NCBI RefSeq assembly: GCF_000758605.1
Contig: NZ_CP009282.1
Location: forward strand, 7,192,001 to 7,256,000
DNA length: 64,000 nt
Source: Paenibacillus sp. FSL R5-0912
GTDB lineage: Bacteria > Bacillota > Bacilli > Paenibacillales > Paenibacillaceae
Direction: 5' to 3'
Shown: in pieces, positions 8,045 through 17,203 of the stretch
How positions within the stretch are numbered: position 1 is the stretch's first letter
How the letters are laid out: every line of letters begins with the position of its first letter
The notes under the pieces: generated by a model
Told to the model about the DNA's origin: nothing
Database searches by the model: none
The model's input: only the letters and a program-made list of their open reading frames with translations
Translations under genes and position numbers: made by a program

Positions 8045-8125
8045 GAGCTTTGGCGTAGCCAAAGCTAACATCGTAAGCATAAGCTGAGCTTTGGCACAGC
8101 CAAAGCTGACTTCGTAAGCGTAACT
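8045..8125. repeat. Two tandem palindromic units between atpA and atpG
   Basis: Two adjacent units of 41 and 40 bp (8045-8085 and 8086-8125) each start GAGCTTTGGC, carry the palindrome AGCTTTGGC-N3-GCCAAAGCT (8046-8066 and 8087-8107), and continue with a TCGTAAGC(A/G)TAA tail. A third partial copy, GAGCAAACT, follows. In the atp transcript each unit can form a 9-bp hairpin. Confidence 0.85.
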
Positions 8126-8141
8126 GAGCAAACTCTATATA

Positions 8142-9653
8142 TTAGCTTGTAGCAAAGCCTCTTTTGAATTTCTCGATCGTTTCTTTGAGTGCTGCCTCGT
8201 TGTCTGCTGTCAGATCCTTGGTATCCGTAATGGATTGAAGGATTTCAGTTGCACTGCTGTCGATATACGCCAGGAATTCCTTCTCGAAACGCTTCACGTC
8301 TTTGACAGGAATATCATCCAGATGTCCTTTGACAGCGGTGTACAGACTGAGCACTTGGTGCTCAACATTAAGCGGCTGGTTTACGCCTTGTTTCAGAATC
8401 TCCATCATACGCGCACCGCGGTTCAAACGGGCTTGCGTAGATTTATCCAGATCGGAACCGAACTGGGAGAAGGCCTGAAGCTCACGGTATTGAGCCAAAT
8501 CCAGACGCAGGGAACCGGCAACCTTCTTCATTGCTTTGATCTGCGCGGAACCCCCTACACGGGATACGGAGATACCGACGTTGATCGCCGGACGCTGACC
8601 GGAGTTGAACAGATCGGATTCAAGGAAGATTTGACCATCGGTAATCGAGATTACGTTCGTAGGAATGTAAGCCGATACGTCAGAAGCCTGTGTTTCGATG
8701 AAAGGAAGGGCGGTTAATGAACCTCCACCAAGCGCATCGCTGAGCTTAGCCGCACGTTCCAGCAGACGGGAGTGCAAGTAGAATACGTCACCCGGGAATG
8801 CTTCACGGCCCGGTGGACGGCGGAGCAGCAAGGACAATTCGCGGTAAGCCGAAGCCTGCTTCGAAAGGTCATCATAAATAACAAGAACATGCTCGCCTTT
8901 ATACATGAAGTATTCGCCCATTGCGCAGCCTGCGTATGGAGCAATATAGAGCAGCGGAGAAGGCTCGGAAGCCGACGCGGTTACAACGATAGTATATTCC
9001 AGCGCGCCGTGACGGCGGAGGGTTTCTACTACCTGTGCTACTGTAGATTGTTTTTGACCAATCGCAACATAGATACACTTCATGCCGTTGCCTTTTTGGT
9101 TGATGATTGCATCAATGGCGATCGCAGTCTTACCGGTTTGACGGTCACCAATGATCAGTTCGCGTTGTCCGCGGCCGATTGGTACCATGGCATCGATCGC
9201 TTTCAGACCTGTCTGCATCGGTTCATGAACCGATTTACGGTCGATAACGCCCGGTGCATTATGTTCTACAGGACGGAATTCAGTCGTTGCAATTGGACCT
9301 TTGCCGTCAAGCGGCTGCCCCAGTGCATTCACTACACGGCCCAGCATGGCTTCCCCAACCGGAACCTGCATAATTTGTCCTGTACGTTTGACTTGATCGC
9401 CTTCACGAATGGCTGTGTATTCACCCAGGATAACAACACCGACGTTGCTTTCTTCCAGGTTAAGCGCCATGCCTACTACACCGTTGGAGAACTCCAGCAG
9501 TTCCCCTGCCATTGCGTTTTCCAGACCGTAGACACGGGCGATACCGTCTCCGACTTGAATGACGGTGCCAATTTCGGCCACTTCGATATCGGCTTTATAT
9601 TGCTCAATTTGATTTTTGATCAAAGTGCTGATCTCTTCAGGTCTGATGCCCAA
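8142..9653 (-). CDS. atpA: F-type ATP synthase alpha subunit
   Basis: Alpha is the nucleotide-binding, non-catalytic partner of beta in the F1 hexamer. The product (503 residues) has the P-loop GDRQTGKT, the signature PAINVGISVSRVGGSAQ and the N-terminal GIRPEEISTLIKNQIEQYK. The most likely start is TTG at 9653, which gives the usual N-terminus and has AGGGGTGAGG just upstream. A GTG at 9662 is the alternative and adds three residues. It directly follows atpH. Confidence 0.97.
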   Translation of the reverse strand: MGIRPEEISTLIKNQIEQYKADIEVAEIGTVIQVGDGIARVYGLENAMAGELLEFSNGVVGMALNLEESNVGVVILGEYTAIREGDQVKRTGQIMQVPVGEAMLGRVVNALGQPLDGKGPIATTEFRPVEHNAPGVIDRKSVHEPMQTGLKAIDAMVPIGRGQRELIIGDRQTGKTAIAIDAIINQKGNGMKCIYVAIGQKQSTVAQVVETLRRHGALEYTIVVTASASEPSPLLYIAPYAGCAMGEYFMYKGEHVLVIYDDLSKQASAYRELSLLLRRPPGREAFPGDVFYLHSRLLERAAKLSDALGGGSLTALPFIETQASDVSAYIPTNVISITDGQIFLESDLFNSGQRPAINVGISVSRVGGSAQIKAMKKVAGSLRLDLAQYRELQAFSQFGSDLDKSTQARLNRGARMMEILKQGVNQPLNVEHQVLSLYTAVKGHLDDIPVKDVKRFEKEFLAYIDSSATEILQSITDTKDLTADNEAALKETIEKFKRGFATS

Positions 9654-9664
9654 TATCCTCACCC

Positions 9665-10216
9665 CTATCTTCTTTGCTTATCATTAAAGGATTTCTCAAG
9701 ACGCTCCAGCTTGCCGGATAGACTGCCGTCATACAGCGTATCGCCGATGATGACCTTCAGTCCGCCTAGCAGGCTCTTATCCACCACATTGGTAACACGA
9801 ATCTTGCGGTTTGTAAGCTGGCTGAACTCTGCCGCTACACTATCCTGTTCCTCTTGATTCAGAGAATAGGCGGAGTATACAGTAGCATCGCCGATGCCAA
9901 GGGCGTCCCCTTCTATCTTGACGTACGTGGCCAGCAGTTCTGCGAAAATATCGGTTCTGCCCCGCTCTACCAGCAGTTCTACCATGTTCATTACCGCTTC
10001 CGAGACTTTACCTTTAAGCGCTCCGCGCAGCACATTCAGCTTGTCGGATTGCGAGATGCGCGGTGCCAGAATGAACTGTTTCACCTCTGCATCATAATGA
10101 AGCACTTCGACTACTAACCTAAGCTGGGCTTCCACTTCAAGTGTAATGCCTTCATCCACTGCTGCACTGTACAAGGCTTTGGCATAGCGTTTGGCAACTA
10201 CCGTATCGCGGCTCAT
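9665..10216 (-). CDS. atpH: F-type ATP synthase delta subunit
   Basis: Delta links F1 to the peripheral b-subunit stalk. The 183-residue product starts VAKRYAKALYSAAVDEG and has a C-terminal segment KIRVTNVVDKSLLGGLKVII, both typical for OSCP/delta. The length fits the family. Its start overlaps the atpF stop by 4 nt, which suggests translational coupling. Confidence 0.96.
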   Translation of the reverse strand: MSRDTVVAKRYAKALYSAAVDEGITLEVEAQLRLVVEVLHYDAEVKQFILAPRISQSDKLNVLRGALKGKVSEAVMNMVELLVERGRTDIFAELLATYVKIEGDALGIGDATVYSAYSLNQEEQDSVAAEFSQLTNRKIRVTNVVDKSLLGGLKVIIGDTLYDGSLSGKLERLEKSFNDKQRR

Positions 10217-10701
10217 GGTCGGCCTCCTACCTCTTTGAGGTATTGATCAACGAGTTGTTCCTGTTCGCCGTCAGCCTTAACTTCTTTTTCAAGCAGCTTG
10301 GATGCAATGCGGACCGATGCTGTACCCAGCTCGCTGCGCAAAGCTTCCACAGCCTTGTTCTTCTCGCTCTCAATATCACGGACTGCTTCGTCCTTAAGGC
10401 GGGTAGCTTCAGCTTTAGCCTGATCCAGAAGCTTGTCAACCTGATTGTTGCTTGTAACCTGGGACTGCTGAATGATAGCCTGCGCCTCTTGGCGTGCCTG
10501 CTGCAGAGCCTGCTTCTGTTCTTCTACGTAAGCGACCGCCTGTTCTCTGGTCTTGGCTGCTTCATCCATTTGCTGCAGCACCATTTCGCGGCGCTTCTCC
10601 ATAATTCCGAACAGCTTGCTGAATGCAAATTTGCTGAGCAGGAAATACAGGATCCCAAAGGCGATAATGGAAAACAATATATTTGTCCAAACGATAGTCA
10701 C
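10213..10701 (-). CDS. atpF: F-type ATP synthase b subunit
   Basis: The b subunit forms the peripheral stalk, anchored in the membrane by its N-terminus. The product (162 residues) has one N-terminal helix (TNILFSIIAFGILYFLLSKF) followed by a long charged amphipathic helix rich in Gln, Glu and Ala. The chosen start is the GTG at 10701, 8 nt after AAAGGAG; an in-frame GTG at 10710 overlaps that ribosome site. Confidence 0.95.
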   Translation of the reverse strand: MTIVWTNILFSIIAFGILYFLLSKFAFSKLFGIMEKRREMVLQQMDEAAKTREQAVAYVEEQKQALQQARQEAQAIIQQSQVTSNNQVDKLLDQAKAEATRLKDEAVRDIESEKNKAVEALRSELGTASVRIASKLLEKEVKADGEQEQLVDQYLKEVGGRP

Positions 10702-10798
10702 TGAGGTCACTCCTTTCCGTTACCGCGGCATGCGGACATATACAAAAGTAAGGCGCGGATGGCACTTGCCCTCCCCGCCAAACCGTAAAAACGGTTTA

Positions 10799-11011
10799 TT
10801 AAGTAAACATGATCAGGAATGCGATAACTGTAGCGGCCAAAGGAATAACTTCCACGATACCTACACCGATAAACATTGTTGTCTGCAGTGCGTTACGTGC
10901 TTCCGGTTGACGAGCGATGGACTCAACTGTTTTGCTGACGATCATACCGTTACCAAGACCTGCACCGAGTGCGCCTAAACCAACCGCGATTGCTGCTGCC
11001 AAAAATTCCAT
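10799..11011 (-). CDS. atpE: F-type ATP synthase c subunit
   Basis: Subunit c forms the rotating ion-translocating ring of Fo. The 70-residue protein has two membrane helices joined by the polar loop ARQPEA, with the essential carboxylate Glu54 in GVGIVEVIPLAATV. The first helix contains GLGALGAGLGNG. The residues seen look like a proton-type rather than sodium-type ring, but that is an inference. An AGGAGG ribosome site precedes the ATG. Confidence 0.97.
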   Translation of the reverse strand: MEFLAAAIAVGLGALGAGLGNGMIVSKTVESIARQPEARNALQTTMFIGVGIVEVIPLAATVIAFLIMFT

Positions 11012-11118
11012 TTGTAAATATCCTCCTTTAATTTCGGTTCTTTTTGTAATGACTTAATGATATAAAAATCTCCCGCGAAGAGTATTCCGGCGGCTGCCGC
11101 TATCCTCACGGCAGTTCA

Positions 11119-11886
11119 TTAATGTGCTTCTTCCTCGTGGATCGTCATCTGCGCGATGTACACCATCGTCAGAATCGTAAAGATAAACGCCTGAAGCGCA
11201 CCAACAAAGATACTGAAGCCCTGCCAGACAGCCAGGAACGGGATACTGAATATCCCCAGCTTCAGAATTACGGTGATCAGAACCTCGCCGGCAAAAATAT
11301 TAGCAAATAGACGAATGGCAAGCGCCACCGGCTTCGCCAGGTTCTCAATGATGTTAAGCGGCAAGAAGATCGGGAACGGCTCAATATAGTGTTTGAAATA
11401 ATGTTTGCCATTCAGCTTGATTCCCAAATAGTTCATTAGTACAAACACGACAATCGCCAGCCCGGCGGTTACATTGATATCTGCAGTCGGCGATTTATAC
11501 CACAGAATCTCTACATGCTCGCCATGTGTCAGATTTTTGGTTGCTTCGATAACATGTCCAAAAATGTGAACCGGACCTTCGGCTTCTGTAATGAAGGAAA
11601 ACGGCAGACCAAGGAGATTGGAGACGAAGATAAACAGTATCAGCGTCAATCCCAGTGATATGTAAGGCTTCCCTTTCTTCAAATCCATGGCGCTGCTGAT
11701 CAGTCCCTGTACAAATTCAACGACCCACTCCATGAAATTCTGGAGTCGTGACGGATTATCAACAGACAGGTTGCGGACGGACAGCATGACCAGAGCGAAC
11801 ACGATCACCGAACTGATCACCAGCATCAGTACCGCTGACAAGTCAATCGGTATTCCGCCAACATAGATTAAAGGCATTTCGTGCAT
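11119..11886 (-). CDS. atpB: F-type ATP synthase a subunit
   Basis: Subunit a is the membrane stator that carries the two proton half-channels. The 255-residue product is strongly hydrophobic and has the signature helix LAKPVALAIRLFANIFAGE with the essential Arg, plus a final helix ending in YIAQMTIHEEEAH. The length fits the Firmicute form. GGGGGAT is 6 nt upstream of the ATG. Confidence 0.96.
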   Translation of the reverse strand: MHEMPLIYVGGIPIDLSAVLMLVISSVIVFALVMLSVRNLSVDNPSRLQNFMEWVVEFVQGLISSAMDLKKGKPYISLGLTLILFIFVSNLLGLPFSFITEAEGPVHIFGHVIEATKNLTHGEHVEILWYKSPTADINVTAGLAIVVFVLMNYLGIKLNGKHYFKHYIEPFPIFLPLNIIENLAKPVALAIRLFANIFAGEVLITVILKLGIFSIPFLAVWQGFSIFVGALQAFIFTILTMVYIAQMTIHEEEAH

Positions 11887-11915
11887 AGTATCATCCCCCT
11901 TTCTCTTTAATATGG

Positions 11916-12293
11916 CTACAGCTTATTCTTGATTCCTAAATATATCCCCACGGGAATAGATAGAAGCTGGGGGATGAACAGGCCGGCAATCGTTGCCTCC
12001 AGCGAGAAATGCTCGATTTTGACCGAAAACATGGTGACCAGAATAGCGAAACTGATTCTTGTAGCGAAACCAAGGCTGAAAGAACTTTTCTGTTTATCCG
12101 CAACCGCCTGTGTCACCCTTCTTACTTTGAGGGCAAGATAACGAAAGTTAACGAGTCCTGCCAGCAAGCCCAGCGACATGCCCAGAGTAACTGCACGGGT
12201 CTCATGATGAAGAGCCCATCCCATTAACAAGCCTGCCATAATGATTACTGTCACCCTGGTAACGGTATTGATTACGGGAGTCATATTATCCAT
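11916..12293 (-). CDS. atpI: ATP synthase subunit I family protein
   Basis: AtpI-type proteins help assemble the c-ring. This 125-residue protein has four predicted helices, including VTVIIMAGLLMGWALHH and GMSLGLLAGLVNFRYLALKV, and fits the ATP synthase I family. It overlaps atpZ by 8 nt and precedes atpB, the usual operon position. Family assignment rests on hydropathy, a few conserved residues and context. Confidence 0.85.
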   Translation of the reverse strand: MDNMTPVINTVTRVTVIIMAGLLMGWALHHETRAVTLGMSLGLLAGLVNFRYLALKVRRVTQAVADKQKSSFSLGFATRISFAILVTMFSVKIEHFSLEATIAGLFIPQLLSIPVGIYLGIKNKL

Positions 12294-12519
12294 TTTGCTC
12301 CCCCAGAAATTTTTTGATTAGCAAAGCAACATTCACAACCCCGAGAACCATCCCGGCAATTGTTCCGATGGCCAGCCAAAGCTTAGGTCCGTCCATCAGG
12401 TTCTGCAGCCACCTTGCCACAAAAAAACCTATAACAATGTAAGCGGCAAGCAAGCTGCCTGCACCCCCGAGAACCAAAGCAATACGTCCCAGGCCGGCCT
12501 CGTTCTTTTGTTCCTTCAT
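12286..12519 (-). CDS. atpZ: AtpZ/AtpI-type small membrane protein
   Basis: This 77-residue protein with two membrane helices separated by WLQNLMDGPKLWLAIGTIAG belongs to the AtpZ-like family often found first in F-ATPase operons. A role in Fo assembly or Mg2+ handling has been proposed for such proteins. It is the first gene after the promoter at 12538-12567. The ribosome site is weak. Confidence 0.8.
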   Translation of the reverse strand: MKEQKNEAGLGRIALVLGGAGSLLAAYIVIGFFVARWLQNLMDGPKLWLAIGTIAGMVLGVVNVALLIKKFLGEQNG

Positions 12520-12537
12520 AGGCTACAATCCCAACTA

Positions 12538-12567
12538 ATTTTACTGAATATCCAGACTCTTTGTCAA
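12538..12567 (-). promoter_or_regulatory. Sigma-A promoter of the atp operon
   Basis: On the minus strand TTGACA (12562-12567) is followed by 18 nt and TAAAAT (12538-12543). The predicted start of transcription lies about 10 nt before the atpZ start codon region. The -35 is perfect and the -10 has one mismatch. Confidence 0.75.
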
Positions 12568-12698
12568 TTCACCGAAAATTGCTCAAAAGTGCTTGAAAAC
12601 ATGAAAATAATCACAGCAAAACATACCAAAACCATATAAACCGTACAGTTTCACTGTATGCTGCTTTTATTTACTTTAGTATATTAGTTGTCGTGCCA

Positions 12699-13859
12699 TC
12701 ATTTATTATTTGTGAACATTCTGTGAAACTCTTCCGGACGTTCTTTAACAGCTCCGAAATGGTGCAAAATCGCATTGACAATTCTCTCGGAGGCTTTGCC
12801 GTCTCCATACGGGTTGGCGGCCCGGCTCATGGACTGATACAGATTCTGATCGGTCAATAGAGCATGTGTCCGTTGATACACCTTCTCCTCGTCCGTCCCC
12901 ACAAGCTCCAATGTTCCGGCCTCGATCCCTTCCGGGCGCTCGGTTGTATCACGCAGCACAAGCACGGGAACTCCAAAGGAGGGAGCTTCCTCCTGCAGGC
13001 CGCCGGAATCGGTCAATATCAGGTGGGTATGCGGATAAAAATTATGCAGGTCAACGACATCCAGCGGATCAATCAGCTTAATTCTAGGGTGTCCGCCGAG
13101 GATCTCATGCGCCGGTTCCTTCACTGCAGGACTCGGGTGCACAGGATACACAATGGCTACATCTTCAAATTCATCAGCGATTCTTTTGACAGCACGGAAA
13201 ATATGACGGTGCGGTTCGCCTTGGGATTCTCTGCGGTGCGCCGTCATCAAAATAAGTCTTTTTCCTGAAGCAAAATCCAGTACAGGATGCCGGTAGTCCG
13301 GCTGTACGGTATATTGAAACACATCAGTTACAGTGTTGCCTGTGATATAAATACTTGATTCTTTTTTGTTCTCGTGTCTCAGGTTGCCTGCTGACCAATC
13401 GGTCGGGGCAAAGTGCAGATCGGCAAGCACGCCGGTCAGCTGACGGTTCATTTCCTCCGGATAAGGCGAAAGCTTGTTCCATGTCCGAAGACCTGCTTCC
13501 ACATGCCCAACCTGAATTTGCTGCAGGAAAGACGCATAGCTGGCCAGGAAAGTGGTAAGCGTATCCCCGTGTACAAGCACCAGGTCAGGTTTGACCTCGC
13601 GAAGCACTGGCTCTAGTCCTTCAAGCACCCGGATAGTAATCTCATTAAGGGTCTGCCGGTCCTTCATTACGTCCAGATCATAATCCGGCGTAATTTTGAA
13701 TACCTCCAGCACCTGATCAAGCAGTTCACGGTGCTGGGCAGTTACACAGACAATGGATTCAATCTGCTCAGGGTGCCTGTTCAGTTCCAGAACCAGAGGC
13801 GCCATCTTGATCGCCTCGGGGCGCACTCCGAAAATCGTCATTACTTTAATTTTGGACAT
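12699..13859 (-). CDS. mnaA: UDP-N-acetylglucosamine 2-epimerase (non-hydrolysing)
   Basis: This enzyme interconverts UDP-GlcNAc and UDP-ManNAc for teichoic acid and other wall polymers. The 386-residue product shows the family motifs FGVRPEAIKMAPLV near the N-terminus, LVHGDTLTTFLASYASF, GHVEAGLRTWNKLSPYPEEM and TDSGGLQEEAPSFGVPVLVL. It sits between upp and the atp operon, as mnaA (yvyH) does in B. subtilis. No clear terminator is visible between it and the atp promoter. Confidence 0.95.
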   Translation of the reverse strand: MSKIKVMTIFGVRPEAIKMAPLVLELNRHPEQIESIVCVTAQHRELLDQVLEVFKITPDYDLDVMKDRQTLNEITIRVLEGLEPVLREVKPDLVLVHGDTLTTFLASYASFLQQIQVGHVEAGLRTWNKLSPYPEEMNRQLTGVLADLHFAPTDWSAGNLRHENKKESSIYITGNTVTDVFQYTVQPDYRHPVLDFASGKRLILMTAHRRESQGEPHRHIFRAVKRIADEFEDVAIVYPVHPSPAVKEPAHEILGGHPRIKLIDPLDVVDLHNFYPHTHLILTDSGGLQEEAPSFGVPVLVLRDTTERPEGIEAGTLELVGTDEEKVYQRTHALLTDQNLYQSMSRAANPYGDGKASERIVNAILHHFGAVKERPEEFHRMFTNNK

Positions 13860-13926
13860 AACCCCTACCCTCTCTTCTGAAGACTACAGAAATTGTGTTT
13901 GTTCTATTAATACCTCAAGGGTATTA

Positions 13927-14556
13927 TTACTTGGTTCCATACAGTCTGTCACCGGCATCTCCGAGGCCTGGGACAATATAACCATGCTCATTCAGATGAT
14001 CATCAAGTGCGGCTACATAGATGTCCACATCCGGATGTGCAGCCTGCACCGCAGCGACGCCTTCAGGGGCAGCAATCAGGTTCATCATCTTGATCTGGGT
14101 GCATCCACGGTTCTTAAGCGAGGTAATGGCCGCAATGGCGGAGCCGCCTGTAGCCAGCATCGGATCAATTACGATCAGCTCACGTTCCTGCACATCTGTA
14201 GGAAGCTTAATGTAATATTCAACCGGCTGAAGCGTTTCCGGATCACGGAAAAGCCCGACATGTCCTACTTTAGCCGCCGGAAGCAGCTTCAAGACACCCT
14301 CCAGCATGCCAAGACCGGCGCGCAGAATCGGAATCAGTCCCAGCATTCTTCCCGAGATCACTTTGCTCTGCGTTTCAGCCACCGGTGTCTGCACCGTAAT
14401 GGTCTCAAGCGGAATATCACGGGTAATCTCATAAGCCATAAGTGTTGCTACTTCATCGACATGCTCTCTGAATTCTTTCGTGTTGGTCCGCACATCGCGA
14501 ATAAATGTTAATTTGTGCTGAATCAATGGATGATCGCAAATCACCAATTTTCCCAT
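13927..14556 (-). CDS. upp: Uracil phosphoribosyltransferase
   Basis: Upp salvages uracil by making UMP from uracil and PRPP. The 209-residue product has the PRPP-binding loop VIDPMLATGGSAIAAI, the uracil-site segment YIVPGLGDAGDRLYGTK at the C-terminus, and MGKLVICDHPLIQHKLTFIR at the start. The length is standard. It is placed between glyA and mnaA, as in Bacillus. Confidence 0.97.
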   Translation of the reverse strand: MGKLVICDHPLIQHKLTFIRDVRTNTKEFREHVDEVATLMAYEITRDIPLETITVQTPVAETQSKVISGRMLGLIPILRAGLGMLEGVLKLLPAAKVGHVGLFRDPETLQPVEYYIKLPTDVQERELIVIDPMLATGGSAIAAITSLKNRGCTQIKMMNLIAAPEGVAAVQAAHPDVDIYVAALDDHLNEHGYIVPGLGDAGDRLYGTK

Positions 14557-14937
14557 TTTGTCCCTCCGGTAATTGTAAGTCTTATTTATAGCCAGAGTAA
14601 GCGCTTTGCTTCCCGCATGGCTAAATCTTGTCTATTATATCATCACCAAGGCCGCTTTTCACCTACAGAAGGGGAAAAGCGCCTGCAAAGGCAGTCTTCC
14701 CAAATTTCACAGCTGCAGGGAAAGTTTAGGAAATCCCCCAAACCTCTGGATATAAAACAAAACTTAGTTTGTGCCATTAGGCACTTTTAATACTATTCAC
14801 ATTTCTTTCACTACTTTTATTGAAAATTCCATGAACTTTCATGATTATTACATGATAATTCATACCATTTTCTTACTATAATTTGTGAACATTATGCAAC
14901 AGAAACCGGCCATACAACATTTGAAATCGCACCTATC
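14557..14937. other. Intergenic region between upp and glyA
   Basis: No gene is seen. A TATAAT on the minus strand near 14634-14639 could serve upp, but its -35 is weak. CGCTTTTC and GAAAAGCG (about 14652-14681) form an inverted repeat just upstream of it. The rest is AT-rich. Confidence 0.4.
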
Positions 14938-14981
14938 AAAAAAAACCTTTGCGGCATCCGGTGGTACCGGACCCGCAAAGG
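14938..14981 (-). terminator. Terminator of glyA
   Basis: CCTTTGCGG (14946-14954) pairs with CCGCAAAGG (14973-14981), with an inner TCCGGTACCACCGGA stem. On the minus strand eight T follow. Confidence 0.93.
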
Positions 14982-15000
14982 CAGAATAAGCAGCTTAATA

Positions 15001-16248
15001 TTAGTACTGCATACCAGGATAGATCGGATACTTTTCAGTAAGCTCGGCCACCTCACGTGCAGCCTGGGTCAAATTAGCGTCATCTTTCGGATTCTTCAGC
15101 ACATTGGCGATAATCCGGCCGATCGCTACCATAGCCGGCTCGTCCATGCCGCGTGAAGTAACAGCAGGTGTACCGATCCGGATACCGCTTGTTACAAACG
15201 GACTGGTAGGATCGAACGGAATCGCATTCTTGTTGACTGTAATTCCGATCGAATCAAGCACCTTCTCCGCATCCTTGCCGGTAATGCTCAGATTACGGGT
15301 ATCCAGCAGCATCAGGTGGTTATCCGTACCGCCGGAAACAATATTAACGCCTTCGCCGATCAGCGTATCCGCCAGAACCTTGGCATTCTTCACTACATTC
15401 TCGGCATAGGTCTTGAACGATGGCTGCAGCGCTTCACCGAAGGAAACGGCTTTGGACGCAATCACATGCATGAGCGGTCCGCCTTGGGAACCCGGGAAGA
15501 CCGCTTTATCAATAGCAGCAGCCCATGGCTGTCTGCACAGAATCATCCCTCCGCGCGGGCCACGCAAGGTTTTGTGCGTAGTTGTAGTGACGAAGTGGGC
15601 ATGAGGAACCGGGCTCGGGTGAACACCGGCTGCAACCAATCCAGCAATATGGGCCATATCGACCATGAATAGAGCACCTACGTCATTCGCAATAGAACCG
15701 AGTGCAGCAAAATCGATGGTCCGCGGATACGCGCTTGCTCCGGCAACAATCATTTTGGGACGGTGTTTGAAGGCTGCTTTACGCACTTCATCATAATCAA
15801 TCAGGAAAGTATCCTCCTGTACGCCATAAGCTACAAAGTTATACAGGATACCGGAAGCATTAACCGGGCTACCGTGGGTCAAATGGCCGCCATGCGCCAG
15901 ATTCATGCCCAGTACGGTATCGCCAGGATTAAGCGCGGCAAGGTAAACGGCCATATTGGCCTGTGCACCGGAATGCGGCTGCACATTGACATGCTCGGCA
16001 CCAAACAGCTGCTTGGCACGGTCACGGGCCAGGTTCTCCACGATATCCACATCTTCACAGCCGCCATAATAACGTTTGCCGGGATAACCTTCGGCGTATT
16101 TGTTCGTAAGCACGGAGCCCATCGCTTCCATTACGGCTTCACTTACAATATTCTCTGAAGCTATGAGTTCAATGTTTGCACGCTGACGGCTTAGTTCTAA
16201 GCCCATTGCTTCCAGTACTGCCGGGTCACTCTTACGTAGTTGTTCCAT
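15001..16248 (-). CDS. glyA: Serine hydroxymethyltransferase
   Basis: GlyA interconverts serine and glycine with tetrahydrofolate, using PLP. The 415-residue product has ASENIVSEAVMEAMGS, the substrate loop GYPGKRYYGGCEDVD, and the PLP-lysine segment TTTTHKTLRGPRGG. The length is standard. It lies between ywlG and upp, as in B. subtilis. A good terminator follows. Confidence 0.98.
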   Translation of the reverse strand: MEQLRKSDPAVLEAMGLELSRQRANIELIASENIVSEAVMEAMGSVLTNKYAEGYPGKRYYGGCEDVDIVENLARDRAKQLFGAEHVNVQPHSGAQANMAVYLAALNPGDTVLGMNLAHGGHLTHGSPVNASGILYNFVAYGVQEDTFLIDYDEVRKAAFKHRPKMIVAGASAYPRTIDFAALGSIANDVGALFMVDMAHIAGLVAAGVHPSPVPHAHFVTTTTHKTLRGPRGGMILCRQPWAAAIDKAVFPGSQGGPLMHVIASKAVSFGEALQPSFKTYAENVVKNAKVLADTLIGEGVNIVSGGTDNHLMLLDTRNLSITGKDAEKVLDSIGITVNKNAIPFDPTSPFVTSGIRIGTPAVTSRGMDEPAMVAIGRIIANVLKNPKDDANLTQAAREVAELTEKYPIYPGMQY

Positions 16249-16317
16249 GTTTCTTATTTCCTCCCTGTTATTCTAATTTATGTGGTGTTAAGACAAAACC
16301 AGTGATATACGCTGCTC

Positions 16318-16971
16318 TCAGTCACAATTCGCGGAGCCGCTTGTCTCCGGCGTACGGTACACTGCCCGTTCGCCGCCGATCAGCGGCGGTCTGCTCCATG
16401 CTGCGTTCACCCGGGCTGCCCCGATATAGCGCAGGCTTGGCCGGAAAGGTACGGCTACGCGGCGGAGGTGCATGCCAATTAGTGTCTCCCCGATATCAAT
16501 GCCGGCGTGGGCCTCAATCGTCTCGGCCAGCACCGGATCTGTCATAGAGCGGTAAGCGGCGGCAGCCATGGACCCTCCGGCCCCCGGAACCGGCACAGCC
16601 GAAACCTCCTTAAGCCCCAGCGATTCCAGCAAAGAACGTTCCATCACCAGCGAACGGTTCAGATGCTCGCAGCATTGGTACACGGGATGAAAACCAAATT
16701 CAGCAGCAGCCTGCGTAATTCCCTGCAGCAGCAGCTGTGCAACCTCAAGCGCACCCCCGGTGCCGATCCGCACACCCGCCACTTCACTGGTGCTTGCTCC
16801 AACCACCAGGATTTTACCGGGACCAAGCTTCCCTGCTTCCGCCAGTTCGCGGACTACCGCCGCAGCTGCGGCGTCCAAGGTCAGCTCTGCGCTGCCCGCT
16901 TGTTGCCCGGCTGCTGAAGGCGCACCGGACGCGCGCTCTTCCCATAGACCCTGCTTCCGGACTTCGTCCAT
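16318..16971 (-). CDS. YwlG family protein (DUF436, UPF0340)
   Basis: The family's function is not established. The product (217 residues) carries the recognisable core LVVGASTSEVAGVRIGTGGA, QCCEHLNRSLVMER and HAGIDIGETLIGMHLRRVAV. The start at 16971 follows AAGGGGGCGG at good distance; upstream in-frame Met codons have no ribosome site. It sits directly upstream of glyA, as ywlG does in B. subtilis. The rpiB (ywlF) gene that normally separates ywlE and ywlG is absent here. Confidence 0.88.
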   Translation of the reverse strand: MDEVRKQGLWEERASGAPSAAGQQAGSAELTLDAAAAAVVRELAEAGKLGPGKILVVGASTSEVAGVRIGTGGALEVAQLLLQGITQAAAEFGFHPVYQCCEHLNRSLVMERSLLESLGLKEVSAVPVPGAGGSMAAAAYRSMTDPVLAETIEAHAGIDIGETLIGMHLRRVAVPFRPSLRYIGAARVNAAWSRPPLIGGERAVYRTPETSGSANCD

Positions 16972-17031
16972 CTTACCGCCCCCTTCAAGCATTGATAACG
17001 CCTCAAATTCCACTACAGATACGACATTTAA

Positions 17032-17077
17032 ACAAAAAAGAGCAGTCCGCAGATTTAGCTGCGGATGTGCTCTTTTG
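17032..17077 (-). terminator. Terminator after ywlE
   Basis: A long hairpin pairs AAAAGAGCAGTCCGCAG with CTGCGGATGTGCTCTTTT around a 6-nt loop. It has an A-rich left flank (T-rich on the minus strand) and could also work in the other direction. Confidence 0.88.
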
Positions 17078-17203
17078 CCCAGGCGACCGGCCGTTTATTC
17101 CAGGTGCTCCATCGTGGTTTGATCCACACTTGTCGCCAGTTACACCGGAACCGGATAATATTTATTTCATCTTAAGGGATAGGCGGCGAAAAATCAACCA
17201 CCT

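Noticed and set aside
8772..9857. Open frame of 361 codons on the plus strand
   Set aside because: Antisense shadow of atpA and the end of atpH; the product has no known features.
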